64,000 nucleotides of DNA from Chitinophagaceae bacterium. GTDB lineage: Bacteria > Bacteroidota > Bacteroidia > Chitinophagales > Chitinophagaceae. Location: contig JAFKGR010000007.1 in the NCBI GenBank assembly GCA_017307735.1, forward strand, positions 1 to 64,000. Direction: 5' to 3'. The notes under the pieces are model-generated. The model saw only the letters and a list, made by a program, of their open reading frames with translations, had not been told where the DNA came from and made no database searches. This document shows, piece after piece, positions 17,574 through 25,968 of this stretch. Position 1 is the stretch's first letter, and each line of letters starts with the position of its first letter. A program made the translations under genes and the position numbers.

Positions 17574-18713
17574 ATGGACAATGTTTTTTTAAGTGGGGGG
17601 TTGGCATTTTTAATTACCTTTTTTTCAATACCGGCCATTATTGAAGTGACTCAGATAAAAAAATTATTTGATCAGCCTAATCCGAGAAAAGTACATAAAG
17701 CGCTGGTGCCTACTCTCGGTGGAATAGGTATTTTCGCGGGGTTTGTTTTGGCAACACTGATTGGTACTCCTCCGGCAACTGCCAACGTTCTCCAATATTT
17801 TATGGCTGCCAGCCTGGTAATCTTTTTTCTTGGCGTAAAAGATGATATCATTATCCTGTCGGCAAGCAAGAAATTCATAGGTCAGTTGCTAGCTGCAAGT
17901 ATCATTATAAAGTTTGGCGGTATTCAGATTACAAATATGTATGGCTTTCTTGGGATTCACGAATTGCCTTATACTGCCAGTATCCTGCTTACTTTATTTA
18001 CCATCATTGTTGTCACCAATTCCTTTAACCTGATTGATGGGGTTGACGGGCTTGCAGGTTCACTGGGCATATTGACTTGCCTGATTTTTGGATTTTATTT
18101 TCATCAGACCGGGCATGGATTGTTTGCCGTAATGGCATTTTCAATGGTTGGGAGTTTAGCTGCATTCCTGATTTATAATATTCATCCTGCGAGGATTTTT
18201 ATGGGGGATACAGGCTCCCTGTTGATCGGACTTGTAAATAGTATTTTGGTCATCAAATTTATAAATACCGCGGGCGATCCTACTTCCGTATTTCCAATTG
18301 CTTCGGCGCCGGCAATTGGGTTTGCCATTTTAATAGTTCCTCTTTTTGACACACTGCGGGTTGTAACGATTCGGATTATCAAAAGACGTTCTCCTTTCAG
18401 TCCCGATAGGAACCATATTCATCATTTCCTTCTGGATTTGGGTTTCACCCATACGATGATAGCCGGTATTTGCCTGGCAGGCAACGTAGCTTTTATAGCG
18501 CTTGCCTATTACCTCAGGTTTATGGGTACCACAGCCGTTATGCTCGCTCTTTCTGCGGCAGCCATTCTGGTGGTTAGTTTAGTGTATTACAGCCGGCCAT
18601 CTGCCAAAATACTGGCGGCAGAATCTATGGACAAAAGCCACCCGGCACTTTCACCTCACAAGGTGATTACGCTTACTTCCAAACGACAGGAAAAAGAAAC
18701 TTCTGCAGTTTAG
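17574..18713 (+). CDS. WecA/TagO-like undecaprenyl-phosphate sugar-1-phosphate transferase
   Basis: A polytopic GT4-family (MraY/WecA superfamily) enzyme that would transfer a HexNAc-1-phosphate from a UDP-sugar to undecaprenyl phosphate, starting a cell-surface polysaccharide or O-antigen. The 379 residues contain about ten hydrophobic helices. Catalytic landmarks are visible: the aspartate pair in FLGVKDDIIILS, FNLIDGVDGLAGSLGI, FMGDTGSLLIGL and the HIHH cluster in SPDRNHIHHFLLDLGF, typical of WecA/TagO and not MraY. An unusual feature is a hydrophilic, lysine- and threonine-rich C-terminal tail of about 25 residues. It could feed the SLBB/Wzz export system at 3.5-6.9 kb, but the genes are not linked. 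Confidence 0.85.
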   Translation: MDNVFLSGGLAFLITFFSIPAIIEVTQIKKLFDQPNPRKVHKALVPTLGGIGIFAGFVLATLIGTPPATANVLQYFMAASLVIFFLGVKDDIIILSASKKFIGQLLAASIIIKFGGIQITNMYGFLGIHELPYTASILLTLFTIIVVTNSFNLIDGVDGLAGSLGILTCLIFGFYFHQTGHGLFAVMAFSMVGSLAAFLIYNIHPARIFMGDTGSLLIGLVNSILVIKFINTAGDPTSVFPIASAPAIGFAILIVPLFDTLRVVTIRIIKRRSPFSPDRNHIHHFLLDLGFTHTMIAGICLAGNVAFIALAYYLRFMGTTAVMLALSAAAILVVSLVYYSRPSAKILAAESMDKSHPALSPHKVITLTSKRQEKETSAV

Positions 18714-18778
18714 ATAATTATTAGAAGTTCCAATTATATTTGACTGGTTATTAGGTACATTTAATGGCTCCCATTTCC

Positions 18779-18786
18779 TAAATTTG
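18779..18786 (+). promoter_or_regulatory. -7 box of frr promoter
   Basis: TAAATTTG is a perfect TAnnTTTG box 34 bp upstream of the frr start. No good TTTG -33 element is seen at the expected distance. Confidence 0.55.
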
Positions 18787-18820
18787 TGCACTTTGGAAAT
18801 TAAGAAAATATGAAGCTGAT

Positions 18821-19381
18821 ATGAATGGCGAAAATCAAATAGTATCCTCTGCCAATAGTTCTATGCAGAAATCTATAGACTATCTCGAAAGTGAATTGGC
18901 CAAAATAAGGGCAGGTAAGGCGACCCCTGATATTTTGAACGGAATTGTGGTAGATTATTATGGTAATATGACTCCGATCAATCAGGTTGGAAATATTAGT
19001 GTAATGGATGCCCGGACAATCACCATCCAGCCATGGGAAAAAAACATGCTTCAACCCATTGAAAGAGCAATTATTGTAGCCAATATTGGCCTCAACCCTC
19101 AAAACGACGGTAATCAGATCCGTTTATTTTTGCCGCCACTGACTGAAGAAAGAAGAAAAGAACTTGTAAAAAGAAGCTTTGCCGAAGGCGAACAAGCCAA
19201 GGTGTCCATTCGGAATATCCGCAGGGAAAGTATTGAGAAGATTAAAAAAATGCAGAAAGAAGGATTGAGTGAAGACGTTGCCAAGGATCAGGAAAATGCC
19301 GTTCAGGGTTTAACCAATAAATTCATTACCCTGATTGATAAATACCTTGAGACCAAGCAAAAAGAAATCATGGTTGTTTAA
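18821..19381 (+). CDS. frr: Ribosome recycling factor
   Basis: RRF works with EF-G to split post-termination ribosomes. The 186 residues match the family's usual length and all-helical/beta two-domain layout: LAKIRAGKATPDILNGIVVDYYG opens domain I (the 'R.GRA.P..L' signature), IQPWEKNMLQPIERAI follows, and the C-terminal arm includes NIRRESIEKIKKMQKEGLSE. The ATG at 18821 gives the expected N-terminus with about 20 residues before the first signature. In many bacteria frr follows pyrH; here it follows the WecA-like gene with its own promoter. Confidence 0.96.
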   Translation: MNGENQIVSSANSSMQKSIDYLESELAKIRAGKATPDILNGIVVDYYGNMTPINQVGNISVMDARTITIQPWEKNMLQPIERAIIVANIGLNPQNDGNQIRLFLPPLTEERRKELVKRSFAEGEQAKVSIRNIRRESIEKIKKMQKEGLSEDVAKDQENAVQGLTNKFITLIDKYLETKQKEIMVV

Positions 19382-19640
19382 AACACGATTTTAAGTGCTT
19401 GAAATTATTTCTGACAAATAATATCATTCTCTATTCTCCGTAAAATTCCTTTTTGCCGGTAATTTTTCCGGCTGATTTCCGCTTCCCTTGTGTTAATAAC
19501 TATTGGAAAGATTTTTAAATCAGATACTTATATTGCAATATCATTTAAGGTGTTCTGATAATCCAGGGTTACTAAAAAGATAGTTATGTGCCTGTTATCT
19601 GAATGCGCCGAAATATTGTAAACTCTTAAAACCTAAAACG

Positions 19641-20018
19641 ATGGCTCTTCTAAAAGATTTCAAAACCTTTGCCATGAGAGGCAATGTCATGGATCTGGCT
19701 GTAGCAGTTATTCTGGGCGCTGCCTTTGGTGCTATTGTATCTTCTTTTGTGGACGATATTTTAACGCCACTGCTTCTGACTCCTGCACTCAATGCCGTTG
19801 GTGTGGATGAAATTTCCAAACTTCATTGGGGCAACGTAAAGTATGGAACGTTTCTGGCAGCGGTCATCAAATTCATTGTCTATGCTTTTGTCATTTTTAT
19901 GTTGATAAGAGGCATGCAGAAATTGCAGAAAGCCAAGGAAGCAGCACCACCTGCGGGGCCATCATCTACAGACAAATTGTTGACAGAAATCAGAGATGAA
20001 CTCCGTAACCGGAAATAA
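19641..20018 (+). CDS. mscL: Large-conductance mechanosensitive channel MscL
   Basis: MscL forms a homopentameric pore in the inner membrane that opens under extreme hypo-osmotic tension. The 125 residues show the family N-terminus (FKTFAMRGNVMDLAVAVILG), TM1 with the constriction (AVILGAAFGAIVSSFVDDIL), a periplasmic loop containing LHWGNVKYG, TM2 (IKFIVYAFVIFMLIRGMQKL) and a C-terminal helix with LLTEIRDELRNR. It is monocistronic; a hairpin terminator follows within 10 bp. The 259-bp upstream interval shows no other feature. Confidence 0.96.
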   Translation: MALLKDFKTFAMRGNVMDLAVAVILGAAFGAIVSSFVDDILTPLLLTPALNAVGVDEISKLHWGNVKYGTFLAAVIKFIVYAFVIFMLIRGMQKLQKAKEAAPPAGPSSTDKLLTEIRDELRNRK

Positions 20019-20027
20019 AAACTTTTG

Positions 20028-20058
20028 AAAAGGTGAGGGGATGTCTTCTCACCTTTTT
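20028..20058 (+). terminator. mscL terminator
   Basis: AAAAGGTGAG (20028-20037) pairs with CTCACCTTTT (20048-20057), followed by a short T run. The symmetric A and T tracts could let it also end transcription arriving from murF on the other strand. Confidence 0.8.
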
Positions 20059-20130
20059 AATTTCTGAGGAAGTGAGACCCCTTGGAGATTTTAAAATTTC
20101 TGTTTTTCCGGCTAAAAAAATAAGTACAAG

Positions 20131-21402
20131 TCAGTTCAATGCTTTTTCCATAGCCATGCTTCGGCTTCCCTTGACTAAAACATAGGCATTGCTCCACGGA
20201 TGTTCATGAATCCATTTTGCTGCATCTTCCGAAGTTTCAAATTGATGGTATGGATGAGGGACTTTTGCGAACTCAGGCCCTGTTAAAAAGACTCCTGCCC
20301 ACTGGTATTTTTTTATCAGGTCAATAATAGCTGCATGCTCTTTTTGGCTGTATTCCCCCAATTCTTTCATATCTCCCAAGACAAGGATTTTATGGTCAGC
20401 TTTCATCGCAGCAAAGTTTTCAATCGCAGCGCACATGCTTCCGGGATTGGCATTGTAGGCATCCATAATAATATGACATCCGTTTTTCTCAATCATTTGA
20501 GAGCGGCTATTAGAAGGAATGTAACTTTCTATGGCTGTCCGGATTTTTTCTTCCGGAACATTAAAATACCTGCCAATCGTCACTGCTGCCAAAACGTTTG
20601 GGAGGTTATAACTCCCGACAATATGGGTCGAAATCTGAACATCTGAATTTGCAAGTTCAGCAATCAGATAAGGATCACTTTGAATCAATTTCCCGGTAGG
20701 GGGCTGGCATGTACTTCCGAATGATACTTTGTTTTTCAGGTTTTCTCCCAATGATTTTACATTTGGATCGTCTGCATTTACAAAAGCACATCCCCCATGT
20801 TCTCTGAGGTAATCAAAGAGTTCACCTTTTCCCTTTTTCACATTCTCAGGCCCGCCGAATCCTTCCAGATGTGCCTTCCCGATATTCGTAATCATTCCGA
20901 AATTGGGTTTTGCGTAGGTGCAATAAGAGGCGATTTCCCGCATGTGGCTTGCTCCCATTTCTATCACAGCCATTTCGGCATCTGATTTTATTTTCAGAAT
21001 GGTAAGTGGTATCCCGATGTGGTTGTTGAGATTTCCTGTGGTTGTGTAGGTCTTGAAATGCGAAGACAGTACGGCATGAATGAGTTCCTTGGTGGTGGTT
21101 TTTCCGTTGCTTCCGGTAATGGCAATAAATGGAATTTTGAAATGATCGCGATGAAAAGAAGCGAGCTTTTGCAATGCATCCAAAGCATCCGGAACCATGA
21201 AGATGCGTGAATCATGAATCCCGGTTTCTTCGTCAGCGACTACCCATGATGCGCCTGATTCCAGCGCTTTTCCGGCAAAGGTATTCCCGTTGAAATTCGG
21301 GCCTTTCAGTGCAAAGAAAATGTCGCCAATCTTTAGTTTTCGTGTATCGGTTTGCACTGAAAAATGATTCAGAAATATTTCGTACAGTTTTTCAATATTC
21401 AT
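20131..21402 (-). CDS. murF: UDP-N-acetylmuramoyl-tripeptide:D-alanyl-D-alanine ligase MurF
   Basis: MurF adds D-Ala-D-Ala to the UDP-MurNAc tripeptide, the last cytoplasmic step of the peptidoglycan stem. The 423 residues carry the Mur ligase order: an N-terminal substrate domain containing SVQTDTRKLKIGDIFFALKG, the ATP loop IAITGSNGKTTTKELIHAVL, the central FGMITNIGKAHLEGFG, and the C-terminal domain with IIMDAYNANPGSMCAAI and ILVLGDMKELGEYSQKEHAA. It is isolated from the usual mur/fts cluster. A perfect minus-strand -7 box lies 4 bp before the ATG, so the transcript is probably leaderless. Confidence 0.95.
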   Translation of the reverse strand: MNIEKLYEIFLNHFSVQTDTRKLKIGDIFFALKGPNFNGNTFAGKALESGASWVVADEETGIHDSRIFMVPDALDALQKLASFHRDHFKIPFIAITGSNGKTTTKELIHAVLSSHFKTYTTTGNLNNHIGIPLTILKIKSDAEMAVIEMGASHMREIASYCTYAKPNFGMITNIGKAHLEGFGGPENVKKGKGELFDYLREHGGCAFVNADDPNVKSLGENLKNKVSFGSTCQPPTGKLIQSDPYLIAELANSDVQISTHIVGSYNLPNVLAAVTIGRYFNVPEEKIRTAIESYIPSNSRSQMIEKNGCHIIMDAYNANPGSMCAAIENFAAMKADHKILVLGDMKELGEYSQKEHAAIIDLIKKYQWAGVFLTGPEFAKVPHPYHQFETSEDAAKWIHEHPWSNAYVLVKGSRSMAMEKALN

Positions 21403-21406
21403 CCGG

Positions 21407-21414
21407 CAAATTTA
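21407..21414 (-). promoter_or_regulatory. -7 box of murF promoter
   Basis: It reads TAAATTTG on the minus strand, a perfect -7 consensus, and ends 4 bp before the murF ATG. Confidence 0.6.
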
Positions 21415-21544
21415 GGATTAGAATAAAAAAGGAGGCGGATAATGGTTTCTTCCTTGTTGGTAATTGATTGAAAAAATCATTTGTTCTTTAAAATTCAACA
21501 GTAAAACGGAAAAGATTTATTTTCGCCCATTGTGATTTACAATT

Positions 21545-22333
21545 ATGAAGCCTGAATCTTACCAGATAAAATTACCTCAGTTTGAGGGCCCGTTTGATCT
21601 TTTGCTTTTTTTTATAGAAAGAGATGAATTGGATATTTACAATATTCCGATTACAAAAATTACAAATGATTTTCTCAATTATATCAATCAAAAGGAGTCA
21701 TTGAATATTGAACTGAGCAGTGAATTCATTCTTTTTGTAAGCACATTGATGAGCATCAAAGCAAAAATGCTCCTTCCCAGAAAGGAATTGGACAGTTTGG
21801 GAAATGAAATAGATCCCCGGCAGGAACTGGTTGATAAAATCATCAAGTACAAAAGATTCAAAGAAGCCGCAGAGTCATTGAGTACAATGGAATCTGACAG
21901 GATGAAGAGATTCAGACGAGGCAATGTGCAGGATGAAATGCTGATTGTTGGTGAGAGGTCGGCCGAAGGCACAGAGATTCAGACGGTCTCCCTTTTTAAA
22001 CTGATGAAGGCATTTGAAAAAGTAGCCAAAAAATTACACGAAAGGAGAAACAAACCGGTGCACACTGTCATCCGGTACAACTATACTATGGAAGGGGCAA
22101 GGAAGTATGTATTTGAACTGGTCAAAGCGCACAAAAGTATTTCTTTTGAAAAGGTGTTTGATATTTGTGAAAACAGGATCCATGCCCTTTTTCTTTTTCT
22201 GAATATGCTCGAGCTGATTCAGCAAAAGTTTTTGACAATCCTCACCGGAGAAGGGATCAATAATTTTATTCTTGAATTTAACGAAGAATCCGGCAACGAC
22301 CTGCCGGCTGCTGTGGATCCGATGCAAAACTAA
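21545..22333 (+). CDS. scpA: Segregation and condensation protein A
   Basis: ScpA is the kleisin subunit that closes the SMC-ScpAB ring in chromosome condensation. The 262 residues begin with the family signature YQIKLPQFEGPFDLLLFFIE and continue with the N-terminal helical SMC-neck-binding region (LDIYNIPITKITNDFLNYIN) and ELSSEFILFVSTLMSIKAKM. The C-terminal winged-helix part contains VFDICENRIHALFLFLNMLELI, matching the 'FLALLEL' signature. ScpB is not next to it. Its last 4 bp overlap the end of the convergent membrane-protein gene. Confidence 0.93.
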   Translation: MKPESYQIKLPQFEGPFDLLLFFIERDELDIYNIPITKITNDFLNYINQKESLNIELSSEFILFVSTLMSIKAKMLLPRKELDSLGNEIDPRQELVDKIIKYKRFKEAAESLSTMESDRMKRFRRGNVQDEMLIVGERSAEGTEIQTVSLFKLMKAFEKVAKKLHERRNKPVHTVIRYNYTMEGARKYVFELVKAHKSISFEKVFDICENRIHALFLFLNMLELIQQKFLTILTGEGINNFILEFNEESGNDLPAAVDPMQN

Positions 22334-22800
22334 GAACCCCGTTTTCTTTTCCTGGCTTCATATTCCTTTATTAATTTTTTGAAGCTCTTTGCGTCATATC
22401 CGGGAGGATACACAAAACGGGTGCGGGTAAAAAGATACCATGCCACGGCCGCATAAAACATGGTTGATGATGTGCGGAGCAACATCTCTCCGATGAAAGT
22501 GATGGTTACCGTCTTTCCTGAATTGATATAAATCAACATGCCGATGTAACCGATAAACATGATTATGGTAGCAATGAAAAGCAGGGTAGTTGATATTTTA
22601 CTTTTTATAAAAAACAATAATCCGCTTGCCACATATATTAATGCACTGATCAGGCAACAGACCTGGGTAAGTGTAATATAGTTTGAACTTCGGGTATTGG
22701 GCCAAAACCATCCAAAGAGTTGAGAGGTGCTGGAGTAAAAAGTATAAAACCCGGCCAGAATCAAAACAAATCCCAAAATATAAATTACGTAATCCTTCAT
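22330..22800 (-). CDS. Four-helix membrane protein (paralogue of 32928-33428)
   Basis: A 156-residue protein with four predicted transmembrane helices (about residues 4-26, 42-66, 70-92 and 104-126) and a basic cytoplasmic tail (YEARKRKRG). I do not recognise a named family. It is clearly paralogous to the gene at 32928-33428: both contain LLFIATIIMFIGYI, the TRTRxVYPPG motif after the last helix, and a K(S/T)F(K/R)KL(I/M)KEY tail. The conserved TRTR-VYPPG motif just outside the membrane suggests a shared binding function. This copy lies immediately left of the nitrosative-stress operon, the other just upstream of nirK, which may be meaningful or coincidental. Confidence 0.75.
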   Translation of the reverse strand: MKDYVIYILGFVLILAGFYTFYSSTSQLFGWFWPNTRSSNYITLTQVCCLISALIYVASGLLFFIKSKISTTLLFIATIIMFIGYIGMLIYINSGKTVTITFIGEMLLRTSSTMFYAAVAWYLFTRTRFVYPPGYDAKSFKKLIKEYEARKRKRGS

Positions 22801-22989
22801 AAGCCTACCGGGTAAAGCCTTTGTAACAGAAACAAAGTTATTGCCATGGTTCGTTATAAAAGTAGGGTCTTTTCAGGTAAATTTTGTTTAAAAAAAACCT
22901 GCCTGGATGTCAATAGCTACTTTACAATAAAATGAAATATATAACCTGCTTGAAATCCGCGATGCAACACTCTTTTACTAAATGAGAAA

Positions 22990-23011
22990 TAAAAGTAAAA
23001 TAATACTTTTA
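22990..23011 (+). promoter_or_regulatory. Inverted-repeat operator at about -41 of the repair-operon promoter
   Basis: TAAAAGTA (22990-22997) and TACTTTTA (23004-23011) are a perfect 8-bp inverted repeat with a 6-bp spacer. Its centre (23000.5) lies about 40 bp before the transcription start predicted from the -7 box at 23028-23035, the standard position for a Crp/Fnr-type class II activator. Regulation by a Crp/Fnr-like or Rrf2-type protein is inferred, not shown. Confidence 0.5.
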
Positions 23012-23027
23012 CTGGATCTTTTATTCA

Positions 23028-23035
23028 TAAATTTG
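23028..23035 (+). promoter_or_regulatory. -7 box of the DUF2249/RIC operon
   Basis: TAAATTTG is a perfect TAnnTTTG box 31 bp before the start of the first gene. No TTTG at -33 is seen, as expected for an activator-dependent promoter. Confidence 0.6.
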
Positions 23036-23066
23036 TGCCCATTCTAAAAAAAATAAATTCAAAATA

Positions 23067-24554
23067 ATGGAGACAGCCGAACAAAATATTCTGAACGTCA
23101 ACGAACTGGAACCAAGAAGAAAGCACGCCGCAGTTTTCGAAAGATTTGATCAACTTACTCCGGGAGATTCATTTACCCTCGTGGTAAACCATGATCCCAA
23201 GCCTCTCTTTTATCAATTGCAGGCTGACAGAGGGGATATTTTCAATTGGGATTACCTTGAAAGTGGCCCGGTGGATTGGAAAATAAAAATTACAAGGAAA
23301 GAAGATGAAATTTTTGTTTTAAATGCACCCATGATTGAACCGAGATTCAAACATGAGGTTATTTTCCAAAAGTTTGACAGCCTTGAAGAAGGTGAAAGTT
23401 TTATTTTATTGAATGACCATGACCCCAAACCCCTGTACTATCAGCTTTCTGCCACAAGAGGTGATATATTCAATTGGGAATATTTGGAAAAAGGCCCTGA
23501 TGATTACAGAATTCTGATCACAAAGAAAGTATTGACTCCCAAAGCAGCTCCTGTACCGGTCAGCACTCCTTCAGCAAATAGTGGAAATGATGTAGTGGAT
23601 TTTGTTATTAATGTTCCTGAAATTGAACCGAGATATAAACATCCAACCATTTTCCAAAAATTTGATGAATTAAAACCCGGAAGAGCGCTTATCATCAATA
23701 ATGATCATGATCCCAAGCCACTGTTTTATCAAATGCAGGCTGAAAGAGGAGACATATTCACATGGGAGTATTTGAAACAGGGACCCGATGAATTTAAAAT
23801 TAAGGTTACAAAAAAACTTACGGGAAAGAGTGCTGTGACATTGGGTGAAATTGTTGCCAAAGATTTGCGCTATGCCGATGTATTTAATAAATATGGATTG
23901 GATTTTTGCTGCAATGGCAGAAAAACCCTCGGCGATGCGTGCGCAGAAAAGGGCGTGGATTCTTCTAAAGTGGAAAATGATCTGATAGAACTTGAAAAAG
24001 AGGTAAGCTCAGGCAAAGGCCAGCGTTCATTGCCATTTAATGACTGGAATCTTGATTTCCTGGCAGATTATATCGTAAATACACACCACAGTTATATAAG
24101 AAAAGTAACTCCTGAACTTCAGGCCTATGCTCTCAAAGTTGCAAAAGTTCACGGATCCCATCATCCGGAGTTGCTTGAAATAAATGATTTGGTTCAGGAA
24201 GTAACACGGGAAATGGCTGAGCACGGTGTCAAGGAAGAAAATACTGTGTTCCCGATGATTAAGAAATTAATTGCACAGAAAAACGGTTCAGCCGGAAAAC
24301 CTGAGGAAGTTCAGCAACCCATTGCATCGCTGATTGAAGAACATGATGCATTGGGAGCAAAGGTTGACAAGATCAGAGAATTGAGCCACGAGTTTGAAGT
24401 GCCGTCTGATGGATGTGCAAGCTATGCATTCCTGTACAAGATTTTGAGAGAGTATGAAGAAGATTTGCATATTCATGTTCATCTTGAGAATAACATCCTT
24501 TTTCCGAAAGCCATTGCTCTGGAAAAGGAGGTTACTGCAAAAAGCCAAGCCTAA
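23067..24554 (+). CDS. Triple-DUF2249 / ScdA-RIC / hemerythrin fusion, iron-sulfur repair protein
   Basis: A 495-residue modular protein. Three DUF2249 domains occupy about residues 11-78, 86-154 and 182-249; each carries an (N/D)HDPKPL(F/Y)YQ motif and a GDIF(N/T)W motif. A ScdA_N/DUF542 domain follows (about 257-310) with the signature LDFCCNGRKTLGDAC and the paired cysteines at 281-282. A hemerythrin-like domain completes it (about 330-485) with candidate di-iron ligands in NTHHSYIRK, HGSHHPEL, EEHD and HIHVHLENNILFP. The last two domains are the standard RIC/YtfE/ScdA repair-of-iron-centres architecture, which releases iron to damaged Fe-S clusters and reacts with NO. The three N-terminal DUF2249 copies are the unusual part; two are nearly interchangeable, so internal duplication is likely. 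First gene of a six-gene operon. Confidence 0.88.
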   Translation: METAEQNILNVNELEPRRKHAAVFERFDQLTPGDSFTLVVNHDPKPLFYQLQADRGDIFNWDYLESGPVDWKIKITRKEDEIFVLNAPMIEPRFKHEVIFQKFDSLEEGESFILLNDHDPKPLYYQLSATRGDIFNWEYLEKGPDDYRILITKKVLTPKAAPVPVSTPSANSGNDVVDFVINVPEIEPRYKHPTIFQKFDELKPGRALIINNDHDPKPLFYQMQAERGDIFTWEYLKQGPDEFKIKVTKKLTGKSAVTLGEIVAKDLRYADVFNKYGLDFCCNGRKTLGDACAEKGVDSSKVENDLIELEKEVSSGKGQRSLPFNDWNLDFLADYIVNTHHSYIRKVTPELQAYALKVAKVHGSHHPELLEINDLVQEVTREMAEHGVKEENTVFPMIKKLIAQKNGSAGKPEEVQQPIASLIEEHDALGAKVDKIRELSHEFEVPSDGCASYAFLYKILREYEEDLHIHVHLENNILFPKAIALEKEVTAKSQA

Positions 24555-24706
24555 TTACTTTTTTTGGCCGGAGATTCGGTTTTCTCTCATAAGGTTTCTG
24601 CTACCTTTGAATTTATTTCTTATGTGAATAAGACCGACTTTCCACCGGCCAGAGGTGATGGAAAGATCGAATGGGGTTCTTAAAACCGGTAAAATAAAAA
24701 TGAATT

Positions 24707-25162
24707 ATGATTCTAAGAAAGCTTTCATTCCCTGTAATTCTTTCCCTGATTCTTTCATGTAATTCTGCAACGAATGAAAATCGTAATGAACACCACGATG
24801 AAACTGTTGCGGATACAACCCTGGCATTAAATAACAATGCCAGGTGGATTATGGACTCAATCACGAACCACCATTTTATTGAGTTGCATGAAATGACAAA
24901 TATGTTTCATGTGGATCCGTTTCCACCGGTGAACGCTTATCAGACCTATGGCAAGGACATGACAAATGGCATTAATAAAATGATTCAGGATTGTAAAATG
25001 CAGGGCAAGGCACATGAGATGCTCCATCATTGGCTGAACCCGGTTATCCGGCAAAGCCATGAATTGAGTTCAATTACGGATACCACGCTGGCGAGAAAGA
25101 TTTCTGATTCATTGCATGTACGCGTGGACAGGTTTACACAATATTTTGAAGAAGCACAATGA
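24707..25162 (+). CDS. Histidine-rich lipoprotein of the RIC operon
   Basis: A 151-residue protein with a lipoprotein signal peptide (PVILSLILSCNS, lipidated cysteine at about residue 18). The mature part has paired histidines (NEHHDET, TNHHFIELHEM, EMLHHWLNP) and several methionines, which could bind iron or copper. I do not recognise a family. The context argues for a role in the operon: it follows the RIC fusion gene by 152 bp and overlaps the next gene by 4 bp (ATGA), so it is translationally coupled to the DUF1858/DUF2249 protein. A periplasm-facing metal carrier or sensor is a guess. Helical content looks high. Confidence 0.75.
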   Translation: MILRKLSFPVILSLILSCNSATNENRNEHHDETVADTTLALNNNARWIMDSITNHHFIELHEMTNMFHVDPFPPVNAYQTYGKDMTNGINKMIQDCKMQGKAHEMLHHWLNPVIRQSHELSSITDTTLARKISDSLHVRVDRFTQYFEEAQ

Positions 25163-25968
25163 CAATAAATCCAAATACAAAATTATCGACCATATTAAAG
25201 GGACATCCTGATGCTCTTGAAACGATTGTCAGCATCGCTCCCAAATTTGAAAAGCTGAGAAATCCATTGTTGAGAAAATTGATGGCCGGACGTACAAGCA
25301 TTTCCATGGCAGCCAAAATCGGAGGTTGCGGAGTGGAAACCTTTTACGAAAAGCTGAAACCACTTGGATTTGAGCAAGACACGACCGTTGCCACCGAAGA
25401 AGAAAAAAAACACCCGGTACCAGGCTTCCTGCACCAAGTGAAGCCTGAAAACATTGTCACTCTCGATGTGCGCCCAACCATCGAAAGTGGAAAGGACCCC
25501 CTGAAGGATATTATGAATTCTGTAAAGTCAGTTCCGGATGGGGGCGCATTAAAAGTAATCAATAGCTTTGAACCCACTCCGCTGATCAAGCTGCTTGAAA
25601 AGCAGGGCTACGAATATTTTGTGGACAGTGAACATGAAGATGCTGTTGAAACCTGGTTTTATAAAAAAGAGGGTGCAAAGGCTATTGAAGAAGTGAAACC
25701 TGAAAACACAACAGATGAAGATTGGGATGCCATCCTGAAAAAGTATGAGGGAAAAGTTGTTGATATTGATGTCAGGCAATTACAAATGCCCATGCCCATG
25801 CATACCATTCTTGAAAGGATAGAATCCCTGGAACCTGATCAGGTTTTATTTGTATATCATAAAAGAACGCCTGTTTTTCTCCTGCCCGAATTGCAGGACA
25901 GAGGATTTGACTATCGGATCAAAGAAATCTCCGAGGGACAGACTCGTTTATTAATCTTTAAAAAATAA
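25159..25968 (+). CDS. DUF1858-DUF2249-DUF2249 protein
   Basis: A 269-residue cytoplasmic protein. Residues 1-70 match the DUF1858 type: LSTILKGHPDALETIVSIAP, then a small helical region with ISMAAKIGGCGVETFYEKL. Two DUF2249 domains follow (about 98-170 and 195-268), each starting with a VxxLDVRP/VDIDVRQ strand; they lack the HDPKPL motif of the RIC-fusion copies and instead read SFEPTPLIK and YHKRTPVFL. DUF2249 and DUF1858 proteins co-occur with denitrification and NO-response genes; their biochemical roles are not established to my knowledge. Its start overlaps the preceding stop, and its stop overlaps the ATG of the next gene by one base (TAATG), so coupling is tight. Confidence 0.82.
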   Translation: MTINPNTKLSTILKGHPDALETIVSIAPKFEKLRNPLLRKLMAGRTSISMAAKIGGCGVETFYEKLKPLGFEQDTTVATEEEKKHPVPGFLHQVKPENIVTLDVRPTIESGKDPLKDIMNSVKSVPDGGALKVINSFEPTPLIKLLEKQGYEYFVDSEHEDAVETWFYKKEGAKAIEEVKPENTTDEDWDAILKKYEGKVVDIDVRQLQMPMPMHTILERIESLEPDQVLFVYHKRTPVFLLPELQDRGFDYRIKEISEGQTRLLIFKK

